The position numbers and the translations under genes were made by a program. From a bacterium (GTDB lineage Bacteria; Myxococcota_A; UBA9042), in assembly GCA_030425545.1 (NCBI GenBank), contig JAUIAC010000032.1:1-33833 (forward strand): a stretch of DNA of 33,833 nt, given 5' to 3'. Below are positions 8,412-16,335 of this stretch, in pieces. The notes below the pieces were generated by a model. It ran no database searches. It had not been told where the DNA came from and saw nothing but the letters and a program-made list of their open reading frames with translations. Positions within the stretch are counted from its first letter, which is position 1. The number at the start of each line of letters is the position of its first letter.

Positions 8412-8885
8412 ATGAAGAGCACCCGCGACGACGCCGTCGAAGTCCAGTTCACGGTCCACCAAGACGACGGCTGGCCGCCGACGCCGGTCGAGCCCATCTG
8501 GTGTGTCCCGGTCCGCGGCGAGGCCGACGTCTACAAGGTCACCAACGTGCCGATTCACGTGCTGGGGTTGGCCCGCGGCGACGACATCTGTGCAGAGCGA
8601 GGGCAGGGCGGCCCGCTCGAGTTCGTGCGCCACGTACGGCACGGCGGTCACAGCACCTTGCGTGTCATCGTCGCCGAGCTCGACGACGTCGACGCCGTCG
8701 CCGAGACGGTGCGCTCCTTCGGCGCCGTCGTGCAGGACACCTACATCCCACAGCTGCTCTGTGTCGATGTCCCGGCTGATGTCGACATGACGCCGATCAT
8801 GGCGTGGCTGACCGACGCCGACGCCAGTGAGCGCATCGACTGGGAAGAGGGCGTCGTCGCGCCGCACCACATGGTCGCCCACTGA
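8412..8885 (+). CDS. DUF4265 domain protein
   Basis: 157 aa. The ATG at 8412 follows a GGAGG box (about 10 bases upstream). An open frame from 8268 exists but has no start signal and no domain. The sequence fits DUF4265: an N-terminal VQFTV strand, then E-P-I-W-C-V-P-V, a Y-K-V-T-N-V-P-(I/F)-x-V-x-G-L-A-x-G-D stretch (residues ~40-60), an S-T-L-R-V strand and a C-terminal half resembling an ACT-like or ferredoxin-like fold. No signal peptide, so cytoplasmic. DUF4265 proteins are common and often multicopy in Myxococcota and Streptomyces; no activity is established. It is divergent from the barrel-like lipoprotein gene and convergent with the giant cysteine-repeat gene. Confidence 0.88.
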   Translation: MKSTRDDAVEVQFTVHQDDGWPPTPVEPIWCVPVRGEADVYKVTNVPIHVLGLARGDDICAERGQGGPLEFVRHVRHGGHSTLRVIVAELDDVDAVAETVRSFGAVVQDTYIPQLLCVDVPADVDMTPIMAWLTDADASERIDWEEGVVAPHHMVAH

Positions 8886-8894
8886 CCCTTCGCG

Positions 8895-8918
8895 CTGCTG
8901 CCGGCGCACCGGCGGCGG
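8895..8918 (+). terminator. Possible terminator hairpin after the DUF4265 gene
   Basis: A stem centred on gccgg-cgca-ccggc (8900-8913) extends to ten pairs with two G-U wobbles. After a GC-rich gap it is followed by a short T run (8925-8928), ten bases past the DUF4265 stop. The T run is short and offset, so rho-independent termination is possible but not certain. Confidence 0.35.
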
Positions 8919-9076
8919 GCGCGCTTTTGCTCAACTCGCATACCGCCAGAGCGCTCATCTCCTGAGCGCACGCGCTGGTCAGGCCGCCGCCAGGCGTCCA
9001 TGCCCACAGCCAAAACGGCCGCGGCGCCCGGGCTCCAAGGAGCCGCGGACGCCGCGGGCTTGCCTAGGCTGTCTCG

Positions 9077-12000
9077 TCAGGGCTGCAGGCAGACGCCCTT
9101 CTTGCAGGCGCCACCCTGGCCGCAGCTGGTGCCGTCGTTCACCGGCGCGTGCGCGCACTTGCCGGTCGAGGGCGCGCAGCTGTCTGCCGTGCACGGCGAG
9201 TTGTCGTCACAGTCCTTGCTGACCCCGAGGCACTTGCCCTGCACGCACTTGCTGCTCTGCGTGCACAGGTTGCCGTCGTTGCAGCTGCTCGACTCCTGCG
9301 CCGCGTCGTGGATGCACTTGCCGCTCTTTGGATCGCAGTTGTCCACGGTGCACGGGTCGCCGTCACCACAGGGCGGCGCCTTGCCGGCGATGCACTTGCC
9401 GCTCAGGCACTGGTCGTTGAGCGTGCACAGGTTGCCGTCGTCGCACGCGCCGTCGCTCAGCGGCGAGAAGGTGCACTTGCCCGTCTTCGCGTCGCACGAG
9501 TCCACCGTGCACTGCTCGGTGTCGAAGCAGTCCTTCAGCCCGCCCGCCTTGCACACGCCGCCCTGACAGATGTCCTGCAGGGTGCACACGTTGCCGTCCT
9601 CGCACACGGTGCCCGTGGCGTCGGTGTGCACGCAGCCCTTGTTCACGTCGCAGGCGTCCTTGGTGCACTCGTTGCCGTCGTCGCAGGGCGCCGTGAGCTT
9701 GCCCAGGCACTGGCCGTTCTTGCAGTGGTCGTTGGCCGTGCAGGTGTCGTCGTCGTCGCACAGGTTGGTGTCGTCCGGCGCGTTGACGCAGCCCAGCTTG
9801 GCGTCGCAGCTGTCGTCGGTGCACGCCTTGCCGTCGTTGCAGTCCTTCTGCTTGCCGACGCACTTGCCGCCGCTGCACACCGTGTCGGTGAGGCACACGC
9901 CGCCGTCGCTGCACTTGGGCGTGCCGCTCACAGGCGGGTAGACACAGCCCTGCGTCTTGTCGCAGCCGTTGGTCGTGCACGGGTTGTTGTCGTCGCAGGC
10001 CAGCTGGGTCTTGCCCACACACTTGCCGGCCACGCAGGCGTCGCCGCTGGTGCAGATGCTGCCGTCGTTGCACGCGGCCTTGTCATTGACCACGTGCAGG
10101 CAGCCCTTGACGTTGTCGCAGCTGTCGATGGTGCAGGCGTTGTCGTCGTCGCAGCTCACCGGCGGGCCGCTGACGCACAGGCCGTCCTTGTTGCAGCCGT
10201 CGCTCTTGGTGCAGGCGTTGCCGTCGTTGCACGGCTTGCTCTGGCCCTTGTCCTGCCAGGTCACCGTGTACTTGAAGGTGATGCCGGCCGGGTTGTTGAG
10301 CAGGTTGCTGCCCGGCTTGCCCTTGTTGAACACCTCGCAGAGCAGGGTGTTGGTGCCCTTCTTCACCGCGGTGCCCAGCGGCAGCTTGACCGTCTGCGTC
10401 CACGGCTTGGCCGCCACCGACTTGCCGATGAGCAGCCCGTTCAGCCGGCAGGTGTAGGCCTCGTCTGCCGCGAGCTCGAGCGTGCCGCCCAGCTCCTCAG
10501 CCACGGCCGGCACCTCGAAGGTCTGCTGCACCCACACCGTCTCGTCCTTGGTCGCGTCAGAGACGATCTTCTCGTGCCAGATCCACGTCGCGCCCGCGAT
10601 GTGGGTCCACTCGGCGAACTTGTCGTAGGTGGCCTCGGCGGGCTTCAGGTTGGTGGGCACCAGCTTGCCACCCTCGGTCTTGAAGGTGTTGGTCGCCAGC
10701 GTCTTGGTGCTGCTGACCCCGGTCAGCGACATCGCCACCCCCGGCTTTTCGGCGGTGTTGACGCAGCCGATGTTGGTGTCGCAGGTGTCCTTGGTGCACG
10801 CGCTGCCGTCGTCGCAGTTGGTGGTCTGCGCCACGGTGCACTTGCCGCCGTTGCAGATGTCGCCCGACGTGCACGCGTCGCCGTCGGAGCAGGCCGCGCC
10901 GTTGTTGTGCTGGAACACGCAGCCCTTGGCCGGGTCACAGGTGTCCGCCGTGCACGGGTTGTCGTCGTTGCACTGCACACCGTTGAGGCCGACGCACTTG
11001 CCCTTGTCGCACACGTCGAGCCCGGTGCAGGCGTTGCCGTCGTCGCAGCCGAGCTGGTCGATGCCGAAGCTCACGTCGAGGCCGAAGAGCAGGCCCGCCG
11101 GGTTCGACTCCGCCGTGCTGCCCGCCTTGCCCACGCTGGTCACCTTGCAGCGCACCGTGTTGCTGCCCACCACCAGCGCCGCGGTCACGTCGGCGCTCTT
11201 GGCCGCCGCTGCGCCGTTGCCGGCCGCCGCGTCGTGGCTGACCATGGTCTTGCCGTTCACGGCGCAGCTGTAGCTGTCGTCGCCCGCCACCTTCAGCGCG
11301 CCCTTGACGCCCTTGGCGCTCGGCGGAATCGAGAAGCCGCGCTCGAACCACACCACCTGGTCCTTGGTCGCGTCGGCCACCTTGGCGTCGCGCCAGATCC
11401 ACTTGGCGCCGGGGATGTTGGCGCTCCACGTCGCCGTGCCGGCGCTGGTCACCACCGCCGACTGGAGGTCCGCCGGGGCCTGCTTGCCCTGCTCGGTCTT
11501 GAACCAGGTCCACGTCTGCGTCTGGAAGTCCGAGCGCACCGAGAGCGACGCCGTGCTCGTGCCCGTGGCGGGCTCGTAGACGCAGCCGGTCTTGGCGTCG
11601 CACTTGTCTTCGGTGCAGTTGGTCTCGTCGGCGCACTTGGCCTCGGGGCCGGCGACGCACGCGAGGTTCTTGCACTTGTCGTTCTCGGTGCAGGCGTTGT
11701 CGTCGTCGCAGGCGCCCGTGTGCGGCGTCGACACGCAGCCCTTGGTCGGGTCGCACGCGTCGACGGTGCAGACGTTGCCGTCGTTGCAGTCGAGGCCGCC
11801 CGACGAGGTGCACTTGCCACCCGCGCAGACGTCCACCGCGGTGCACTTGTTGCCGTCGTCGCAGGGCTTGGCGCCGTCGTTGGTGTGGACGCAGCCCTTG
11901 CCCTGCTCGCACTTGTCGACGGTGCAGACCTCCTTGTCGTCGCAGTCCGTGGGCCCAGCGCCGACGCAGCTGCCGTTCTTGCAGTTGTCGCCGCTGGTGC

Positions 12001-15000
12001 AGGGCTCGCCGTCGCTGCAGGGGTTGCTGTTGTCGTTGACGTGGTAGCAGCCCTTGGTGGCGTCGCAGGGGTCGTCGGTGCACGGCTTGCCGTCGTCGCA
12101 GTCCAGCTTGCCGGTGCCGCTGCACTTGCCGTTCTGGCACTTGTCGCTGGTGGTGCACACGCTGCCGTCGTTACAGCTGTTCTTGTTGTTGGGGAAGATG
12201 CAGCCCTTCTTCGGGTCGCACACGTTGCTGGTGCACCAGTTGCCGTCGTTGCAGGTCTTGCCGGTGCCCTTGCACGAGCCCGACTTGCAGCTGTCGCCCA
12301 CGGTGCAGGCGTTGCCGTCGTTGCACGACACCGGGCCGAGGAACTTGTGCTTGCAGCCCGACTTCGGGTCGCAGCTGTCCTTGGTGCACACGTTGCCGTC
12401 GTTGCAGCTGCGCGGCTGGCCCACGCACTTGCCCTGGTAGCACTTGTCGGTGAAGTCCTTGTACTTGTAGTAGATGGCCTTGTCGTAGGTGCACGCGTTG
12501 CCGTCGTCGCACTTGATCAGCGGGCTCGGCGGCGCGGCCTTGTACAGGCACTTGCCCGTCTTCTTGTCGCAGGTGTCGACGGTGCAGGGGTTCTTGTCGT
12601 CGCACTGCGCGAGCTTGGTCGCCTTGCAGGCGCCGGCCCCGTCGCACGCGTCGTCGAGGCTGCACAGGTTGCCGTCGCTGCACTGCGCGCCCTTGGCCAA
12701 GGGCAGGTACTCGCAGATGCCCTTGGCCTTGTTGCAGGCGTCGGTGGTGCACTCGTTGCCGTCGTCGCACAGCTTGCTGCCGCTCGCGAGGCAGTAGCCG
12801 TTCTTGCACACGTCGGTCAGCGTGCAGGCGTTGCCGTCGTTGCACGACTTGCCGTTGGCCGTCGCGATCTGCTTGCACGCGCCCGTGGTCGGGACGCACA
12901 CGCCCTTGGTGCATGGGCTGCCGTCGTCGCAGTTGGGCACCTCGCCCGCCTGGCAGGTGCCGCCCTTGCACGTGTCGCCCTTGGTGCACTTCTGGCCGTC
13001 GTCGCAGCCGAGCCCGTCGAAGGCCGGCTTGGCGCCGCACTTGCCCGTCTTGGTGTCGCACACGTCGAGCGTGCAGGGGTTGCCGTCGTCGCACTTGGTC
13101 GCCGAGCCGGGCTTGCAGCCGCCGTCTTCGCAGGTGTCACCGCTGGTGCAGGCGTTGCCGTCGTTGCAGCTCGGCCCGCTCAGGGGCAGGAACGCGCAGT
13201 TGCCGGTCTTGGGGTTGCACACGTCGCTGGTGCACACGTCGTTGTCGTTGCAGCTCTTGTTGACCGTGCCCTTCTGGCAGGACCCGGCCTTGCAGGCGTC
13301 GTTCTTCGTGCACAGGTCGCCGTCGAAGCAGGGCGCGGTGTTGAACGCGAAGGTGCAACCCTTGACCGGGTCACAGGCGTCGGTGGTGCAGGGGTTGCTG
13401 TCCTTGCACACGGTCTGCTTGCCGGGCTTGCACACGCCCTCGCTGCACACGTCGCCCTGGGTGCACACCGACTCGTCGGCCTCGCACGCAGAGCCGTTGG
13501 GCTTGGCCACGCCCTCGCACTTGCCCGACTTGGGGCTGCACGCAAAGGTCGTGCAGGCCGTGTTCTTCGACGCGTCGCAGATGACCACCGTGTTGCTGTC
13601 GACCTTGCAGGTGTTGCTGGTCTTGTCGCAGAAGAGCGTGCCGTTGCAGGCGTTGCCGTCTTCCTTGCCGGCGCACTGGCTGTCGGTCTCGCACTCGCAG
13701 GTGTTCTTGCCCGAGGTGCACTGTCCCGCCGCGCACACGTCCGACACCGTGCAGTCGTTGCCGTCGTCACAGGTCGCCGTGTTGGCCGTGTTGACGCACT
13801 TGCCGCTCTTGGGGTCGCAGCTGTCGTTGGTGCAGGGGTTGCCGTCGTCGCAGTAGAGCGAGGGGCCCGAGGTGCACACGCCCTTCTTGCAGGCGTCGCC
13901 CTGGGTGCACAGGTTGGCGTCGTTGCACACCACGTTGTCGGCCGCGTTCTTGGTCTCGCACGAGCCGCTGGCGGTGTCGCAGCTGTTGAGCGTGCACACG
14001 TTGCCGTCGCTGCAGTTCTTCAGCGGGCCGCCCTTGCAGTCGCCGCCGTCGCAGGCGTCCTTGGTGGTGCAGGGGTTGCCGTCGTCGCACACGTCCTTGT
14101 TGGGGACGAAGACGCACTTGCCGGTCTTGGTGTCGCAGCTGTCGTTGGTGCAGGGCAGGCTGTCGCTGCAGAGCTTGCCAGCGCCCGACTTGCAGCCGCC
14201 GCCGACGCACGTGTCGCCCAGGGTGCACGCGTTGCCGTCCTCGCAGGACTGTCCGGTGTTGTTCTCGTGGAAGCAGGTGCCGAGGTTGGTGTCGCACTTG
14301 TCGATGGTGCAGAGCTTGTTGTCGTCGCAGCTCTTCGCCTTGCCGATGCAGAGCCCGCCCTTCTCACACAGGTCGTCGTTCGTGCAGGGGTTGCCGTCGT
14401 CGCAGGCGTCGCCGGTGCTGCTGTGGTCGAACTTGCACTCGCCGGTCTCCTTGTCGCAGGTGTCGGTGGTGCAGGCGTTGCCGTCGTCACAGTCCTTGGG
14501 GCCGCCGCTCTTGCACACGCCGCCCTTGCAGGCGTCGCCGAGCGTGCAGGCGTCGCCGTCCTCGCACAGGTCGGCCACGTTGGTCGACGTGCAGCCCTTG
14601 GACAGGTCGGTCACCAGCTTCGGGTCACACACGTCCTTGGTGCAGGGGTTGCCGTCGTCGCACACGGTGGGGAAGCCCTTCTCGCAGGCGCCGTCCTTGC
14701 ACTGGTCGCCCGTGGTGCAGGGCGCCCCGTCGTCGCAGGCCTCGCTGTTGTTGTCGTGCTGGCAGCCGGCGTCCGACTTGCAGAAGTCGGTGGTGCACAC
14801 GTTGCCGTCGTCGCAGTCCGGCGCCACGCCGACGCACTTGCCGTCGGTGCACATGTCGCCGTTGGTACACGCGTCGCCGTCGTCGCAGGCGCCCTCGAGC
14901 TTGGCGTTGACGCAGCCGCCCGCGTTGGGGTCGCAGCTGTCCTGGGTGCACACGCTGTCGTCGTCGCAGTCTTTGGGGCCGCCGCTGGTGCAGACCCCGC

Positions 15001-15607
15001 CGCTGCACGTGTCGCCCGAGGTGCACGGGTTGCCGTCGCTACAGCCGGTGGTCAGGTTGGTGTGCGAGCAGCCCTCTTCGCCCGCCGCGCCCTTCTCCGG
15101 GTCGCAGTCGTCGAGGGTGCAGGGGTTGTCGTCGTCACACGTGGCCTCGTCGGTCACGCCGTCGCAGTCGTTGTCCTTGCCGTCGCAGACCTCACCGTCT
15201 GTCTCCGTGACGCAGTCGGGGATGTCGATGTTCTTGATGCACTCGAAGATCTTCTTGCCGCCGCGGCCGACGTTCTTGCACGTGTGGTCCTCGGGGCAGT
15301 TGCCGTCACAGGGCTCCGCGCAGACGCCGTCCTTGCAGTAGCCCGACGTGCACTCGCTGTCGTCGAAGCACGGGCAGCCGAGCTCGCCCACGCAGGGCGG
15401 CTCGCTGGTGTCGCCGCCGCCGCCGAGCGAGTCGATGCCCGCCACACCCTCGGTGCCGCCGTCGTTGGGATCTTCGAAGCATCCGCTGAGCGCCAGGCCG
15501 GGCAGGGCGAGGGCCCAGACCAGGGCGAGCTGCCGTGTGGCGTCACGCCAAGCGCGGCGCGGGCGGGCGGAGGTCGGAATGCCGAGACTGGTGCGGGGGG
15601 TTCGCAT
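9077..15607 (-). CDS. Giant A/B cysteine-repeat lipoprotein (2176 aa) with MopE-like motif and two inserted domains
   Basis: The start at 15607 is preceded by GGAG and gives an Arg-rich n-region, hydrophobic core and lipobox A-L-S-G-C (Cys43). The frame is open to 15814, but that part has no signal. After an acidic/Gly linker come a C-P-C-F-D-D-S-E-C-type Cys cluster and C-D-G-K-D-N-D-C-D-G-V-T-D-E (~139-152), a MopE-type metal-binding motif. From ~156 to the end there are about 31 pairs of alternating modules. Type A is C-D-D-G-N-x-C-T-x-D-x-C-D-x-x-x-G-x-C. Type B is C-x-D-G-x-x-C-T-x-x-D-x-C-x-x-G-x-C. Together they give ~43 residues and about 10-12 Cys per pair. Two related non-repeat domains (~1344-1519 and ~1621-1790) sit exactly between the A and B halves of pairs 22 and 24. 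The Asp/Asn-rich loops suggest Ca2+ binding. It is probably a long, disulfide- and ion-stabilised surface filament or adhesin; that is inferred. Confidence 0.9.
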   Translation of the reverse strand: MRTPRTSLGIPTSARPRRAWRDATRQLALVWALALPGLALSGCFEDPNDGGTEGVAGIDSLGGGGDTSEPPCVGELGCPCFDDSECTSGYCKDGVCAEPCDGNCPEDHTCKNVGRGGKKIFECIKNIDIPDCVTETDGEVCDGKDNDCDGVTDEATCDDDNPCTLDDCDPEKGAAGEEGCSHTNLTTGCSDGNPCTSGDTCSGGVCTSGGPKDCDDDSVCTQDSCDPNAGGCVNAKLEGACDDGDACTNGDMCTDGKCVGVAPDCDDGNVCTTDFCKSDAGCQHDNNSEACDDGAPCTTGDQCKDGACEKGFPTVCDDGNPCTKDVCDPKLVTDLSKGCTSTNVADLCEDGDACTLGDACKGGVCKSGGPKDCDDGNACTTDTCDKETGECKFDHSSTGDACDDGNPCTNDDLCEKGGLCIGKAKSCDDNKLCTIDKCDTNLGTCFHENNTGQSCEDGNACTLGDTCVGGGCKSGAGKLCSDSLPCTNDSCDTKTGKCVFVPNKDVCDDGNPCTTKDACDGGDCKGGPLKNCSDGNVCTLNSCDTASGSCETKNAADNVVCNDANLCTQGDACKKGVCTSGPSLYCDDGNPCTNDSCDPKSGKCVNTANTATCDDGNDCTVSDVCAAGQCTSGKNTCECETDSQCAGKEDGNACNGTLFCDKTSNTCKVDSNTVVICDASKNTACTTFACSPKSGKCEGVAKPNGSACEADESVCTQGDVCSEGVCKPGKQTVCKDSNPCTTDACDPVKGCTFAFNTAPCFDGDLCTKNDACKAGSCQKGTVNKSCNDNDVCTSDVCNPKTGNCAFLPLSGPSCNDGNACTSGDTCEDGGCKPGSATKCDDGNPCTLDVCDTKTGKCGAKPAFDGLGCDDGQKCTKGDTCKGGTCQAGEVPNCDDGSPCTKGVCVPTTGACKQIATANGKSCNDGNACTLTDVCKNGYCLASGSKLCDDGNECTTDACNKAKGICEYLPLAKGAQCSDGNLCSLDDACDGAGACKATKLAQCDDKNPCTVDTCDKKTGKCLYKAAPPSPLIKCDDGNACTYDKAIYYKYKDFTDKCYQGKCVGQPRSCNDGNVCTKDSCDPKSGCKHKFLGPVSCNDGNACTVGDSCKSGSCKGTGKTCNDGNWCTSNVCDPKKGCIFPNNKNSCNDGSVCTTSDKCQNGKCSGTGKLDCDDGKPCTDDPCDATKGCYHVNDNSNPCSDGEPCTSGDNCKNGSCVGAGPTDCDDKEVCTVDKCEQGKGCVHTNDGAKPCDDGNKCTAVDVCAGGKCTSSGGLDCNDGNVCTVDACDPTKGCVSTPHTGACDDDNACTENDKCKNLACVAGPEAKCADETNCTEDKCDAKTGCVYEPATGTSTASLSVRSDFQTQTWTWFKTEQGKQAPADLQSAVVTSAGTATWSANIPGAKWIWRDAKVADATKDQVVWFERGFSIPPSAKGVKGALKVAGDDSYSCAVNGKTMVSHDAAAGNGAAAAKSADVTAALVVGSNTVRCKVTSVGKAGSTAESNPAGLLFGLDVSFGIDQLGCDDGNACTGLDVCDKGKCVGLNGVQCNDDNPCTADTCDPAKGCVFQHNNGAACSDGDACTSGDICNGGKCTVAQTTNCDDGSACTKDTCDTNIGCVNTAEKPGVAMSLTGVSSTKTLATNTFKTEGGKLVPTNLKPAEATYDKFAEWTHIAGATWIWHEKIVSDATKDETVWVQQTFEVPAVAEELGGTLELAADEAYTCRLNGLLIGKSVAAKPWTQTVKLPLGTAVKKGTNTLLCEVFNKGKPGSNLLNNPAGITFKYTVTWQDKGQSKPCNDGNACTKSDGCNKDGLCVSGPPVSCDDDNACTIDSCDNVKGCLHVVNDKAACNDGSICTSGDACVAGKCVGKTQLACDDNNPCTTNGCDKTQGCVYPPVSGTPKCSDGGVCLTDTVCSGGKCVGKQKDCNDGKACTDDSCDAKLGCVNAPDDTNLCDDDDTCTANDHCKNGQCLGKLTAPCDDGNECTKDACDVNKGCVHTDATGTVCEDGNVCTLQDICQGGVCKAGGLKDCFDTEQCTVDSCDAKTGKCTFSPLSDGACDDGNLCTLNDQCLSGKCIAGKAPPCGDGDPCTVDNCDPKSGKCIHDAAQESSSCNDGNLCTQSSKCVQGKCLGVSKDCDDNSPCTADSCAPSTGKCAHAPVNDGTSCGQGGACKKGVCLQP
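10240..10745 (-). other. Inserted beta-sandwich-like domain 2 of the giant lipoprotein
   Basis: This segment encodes residues ~1621-1790. It has W-I-W-H-E, an S-D-A-T-K-D-E-T-V-W stretch, L-A-A-D-E-A-Y-T-C, a short N-G, L-L-C-E-V and N-N-P-A-G-I-T-F-K-Y. The W-I-W, Asp-x-x-Y and N-G pattern resembles galactose-binding-like beta-sandwich domains such as those of rhamnosidases and related carbohydrate-binding modules. Two cysteines (Y-T-C and L-L-C) are conserved with the other inserted domain and may pair. The assignment to a fold is by motif resemblance only. Confidence 0.55.
11050..11575 (-). other. Inserted beta-sandwich-like domain 1 of the giant lipoprotein
   Basis: This segment encodes residues ~1344-1519 and is a diverged paralogue of the other inserted domain. 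It shares W-I-W-R-D, A-D-A-T-K-D-Q-V-V-W, V-A-G-D-D-S-Y-S-C, an N-G, V-R-C-K-V and S-N-P-A-G-L-L-F-G. It splits an A module (ending near 11580) from its B module (starting near 11045). It may bind a glycan by analogy to galactose-binding-like folds; this is inference. Confidence 0.55.
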
Positions 15608-15691
15608 GGTGGCTCCAAGTCGCGCCTTGGCCAGGACGCGGAGCGGCGACGCACGTGGGGGGATCCCGCGTATTTTGTCGACACGGGGCAG

Positions 15692-15721
15692 AGCATACGA
15701 AGGCGCGGAGGGGGATATCAA
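15692..15721 (-). promoter_or_regulatory. Candidate sigma-70-type promoter for the giant lipoprotein gene
   Basis: On the minus strand there is TTGATA (15721-15716), an 18-base spacer and TATGCT (15697-15692), about 85 bases before the start at 15607. It sits in the most AT-rich part of the 291-bp gap 15608-15898. The match is 5/6 and 4/6 to the consensus. The rest of this gap shows only the hairpin near 15870. Confidence 0.35.
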
Positions 15722-15855
15722 GCGCGATTTTGGGCTAGTTAGGAGCCTTGCCGAGAGGGCTGTGCCGATAGATGGCGGCCACTTCCAGTCGTTCGCGCGG
15801 CGAAGTTCTCGCAAAAAGCGCTTGCTGCCAGCATAGATGCAGCGGAGCGCCCGGA

Positions 15856-15885
15856 GCCGACGACGCGGAGCCTCGGGTCGTCGGC
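15856..15885 (-). terminator. Stem-loop just downstream of the small hypothetical gene
   Basis: A perfect 9-bp stem (15856-15864 with 15877-15885, core ccgacgac/gtcgtcgg) and a 12-base loop start 14 bases past the stop of the minus-strand gene at 15899. There is no adjoining T run, so it may act with Rho or as an mRNA-stabilising hairpin. Confidence 0.45.
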
Positions 15886-15898
15886 ACGCCCGAATCTC

Positions 15899-16246
15899 CT
15901 ACAGATTCACATCATTCGGATCCAGCAGGAGCCAGGGCTCAGCGATCTCCAGGTCGCCCTGGGTCAGCCGCAAGCCCAGATCTCCGCCGTACACCAGGGC
16001 CGACTGTCCGGCGCCCGAGTCGTCGGTCAGACAGGTCATCGCCGGCTTCGGGATGCCCTCCTCGGTCGGCGCGCGGACCTCCCACACGCCGTCGTCGCCG
16101 TCGTCGCTCTCGTAGTGCACGCGGGTCACCGGGCGGGGCGCGTCGTTGGCCTTGAAGCGCATCGACGCGCCGTCCGGCAGCGCGTCGTGCGGCTCCACAT
16201 ACACCTCTACCCAGCCCCAAGCGGGCCGATCGACGGGCTCGACCAT
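15899..16246 (-). CDS. Small acidic protein of unknown function
   Basis: 115 aa. The start at 16246 has a strong GAGAGGAG box seven bases upstream, so the larger open frame (to 16732), which overlaps the peptidase gene, is not used. The protein is acidic, has no signal peptide or membrane segment, and contains a W-G-W-V-E-V-Y-V strand, an A-S-M-R-F-K-A strand and a V-W-E-V-R-A-P strand. This suggests a small beta-rich domain. The C-terminal part (L-E-I-A-E-P-W-L-L-L-D-P-N-D-V) is also distinctive. It lies 89 bp downstream of the M2 peptidase gene on the same strand and may be cotranscribed, though it has its own ribosome-binding site. I do not recognise a family. Confidence 0.7.
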   Translation of the reverse strand: MVEPVDRPAWGWVEVYVEPHDALPDGASMRFKANDAPRPVTRVHYESDDGDDGVWEVRAPTEEGIPKPAMTCLTDDSGAGQSALVYGGDLGLRLTQGDLEIAEPWLLLDPNDVNL

Positions 16247-16335
16247 GGTCGTCTCCTCTCGTTCTTGGCGGGCGGGCCGCTGGGGCACGCCTCGCCGGAT
16301 CATCGCACAACGCCGCCGCGGGACGCGCTCGGCGC

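Noticed and set aside
12054..15341. Plus-strand frames with many Pro/Ser/Leu/His repeats
   Set aside because: They are shadows of the cysteine-module repeats in the giant gene, with no independent signals.
9149..15742. A 2197-codon open frame antisense to the giant lipoprotein gene
   Set aside because: It is a shadow. The real gene uses codons rich in G/C at the third position, and the repeated Cys/Asp/Gly codons keep stops out of the opposite frame. It has no domain, signal or start site, and its translation is Ala/Val/Arg-rich low complexity.
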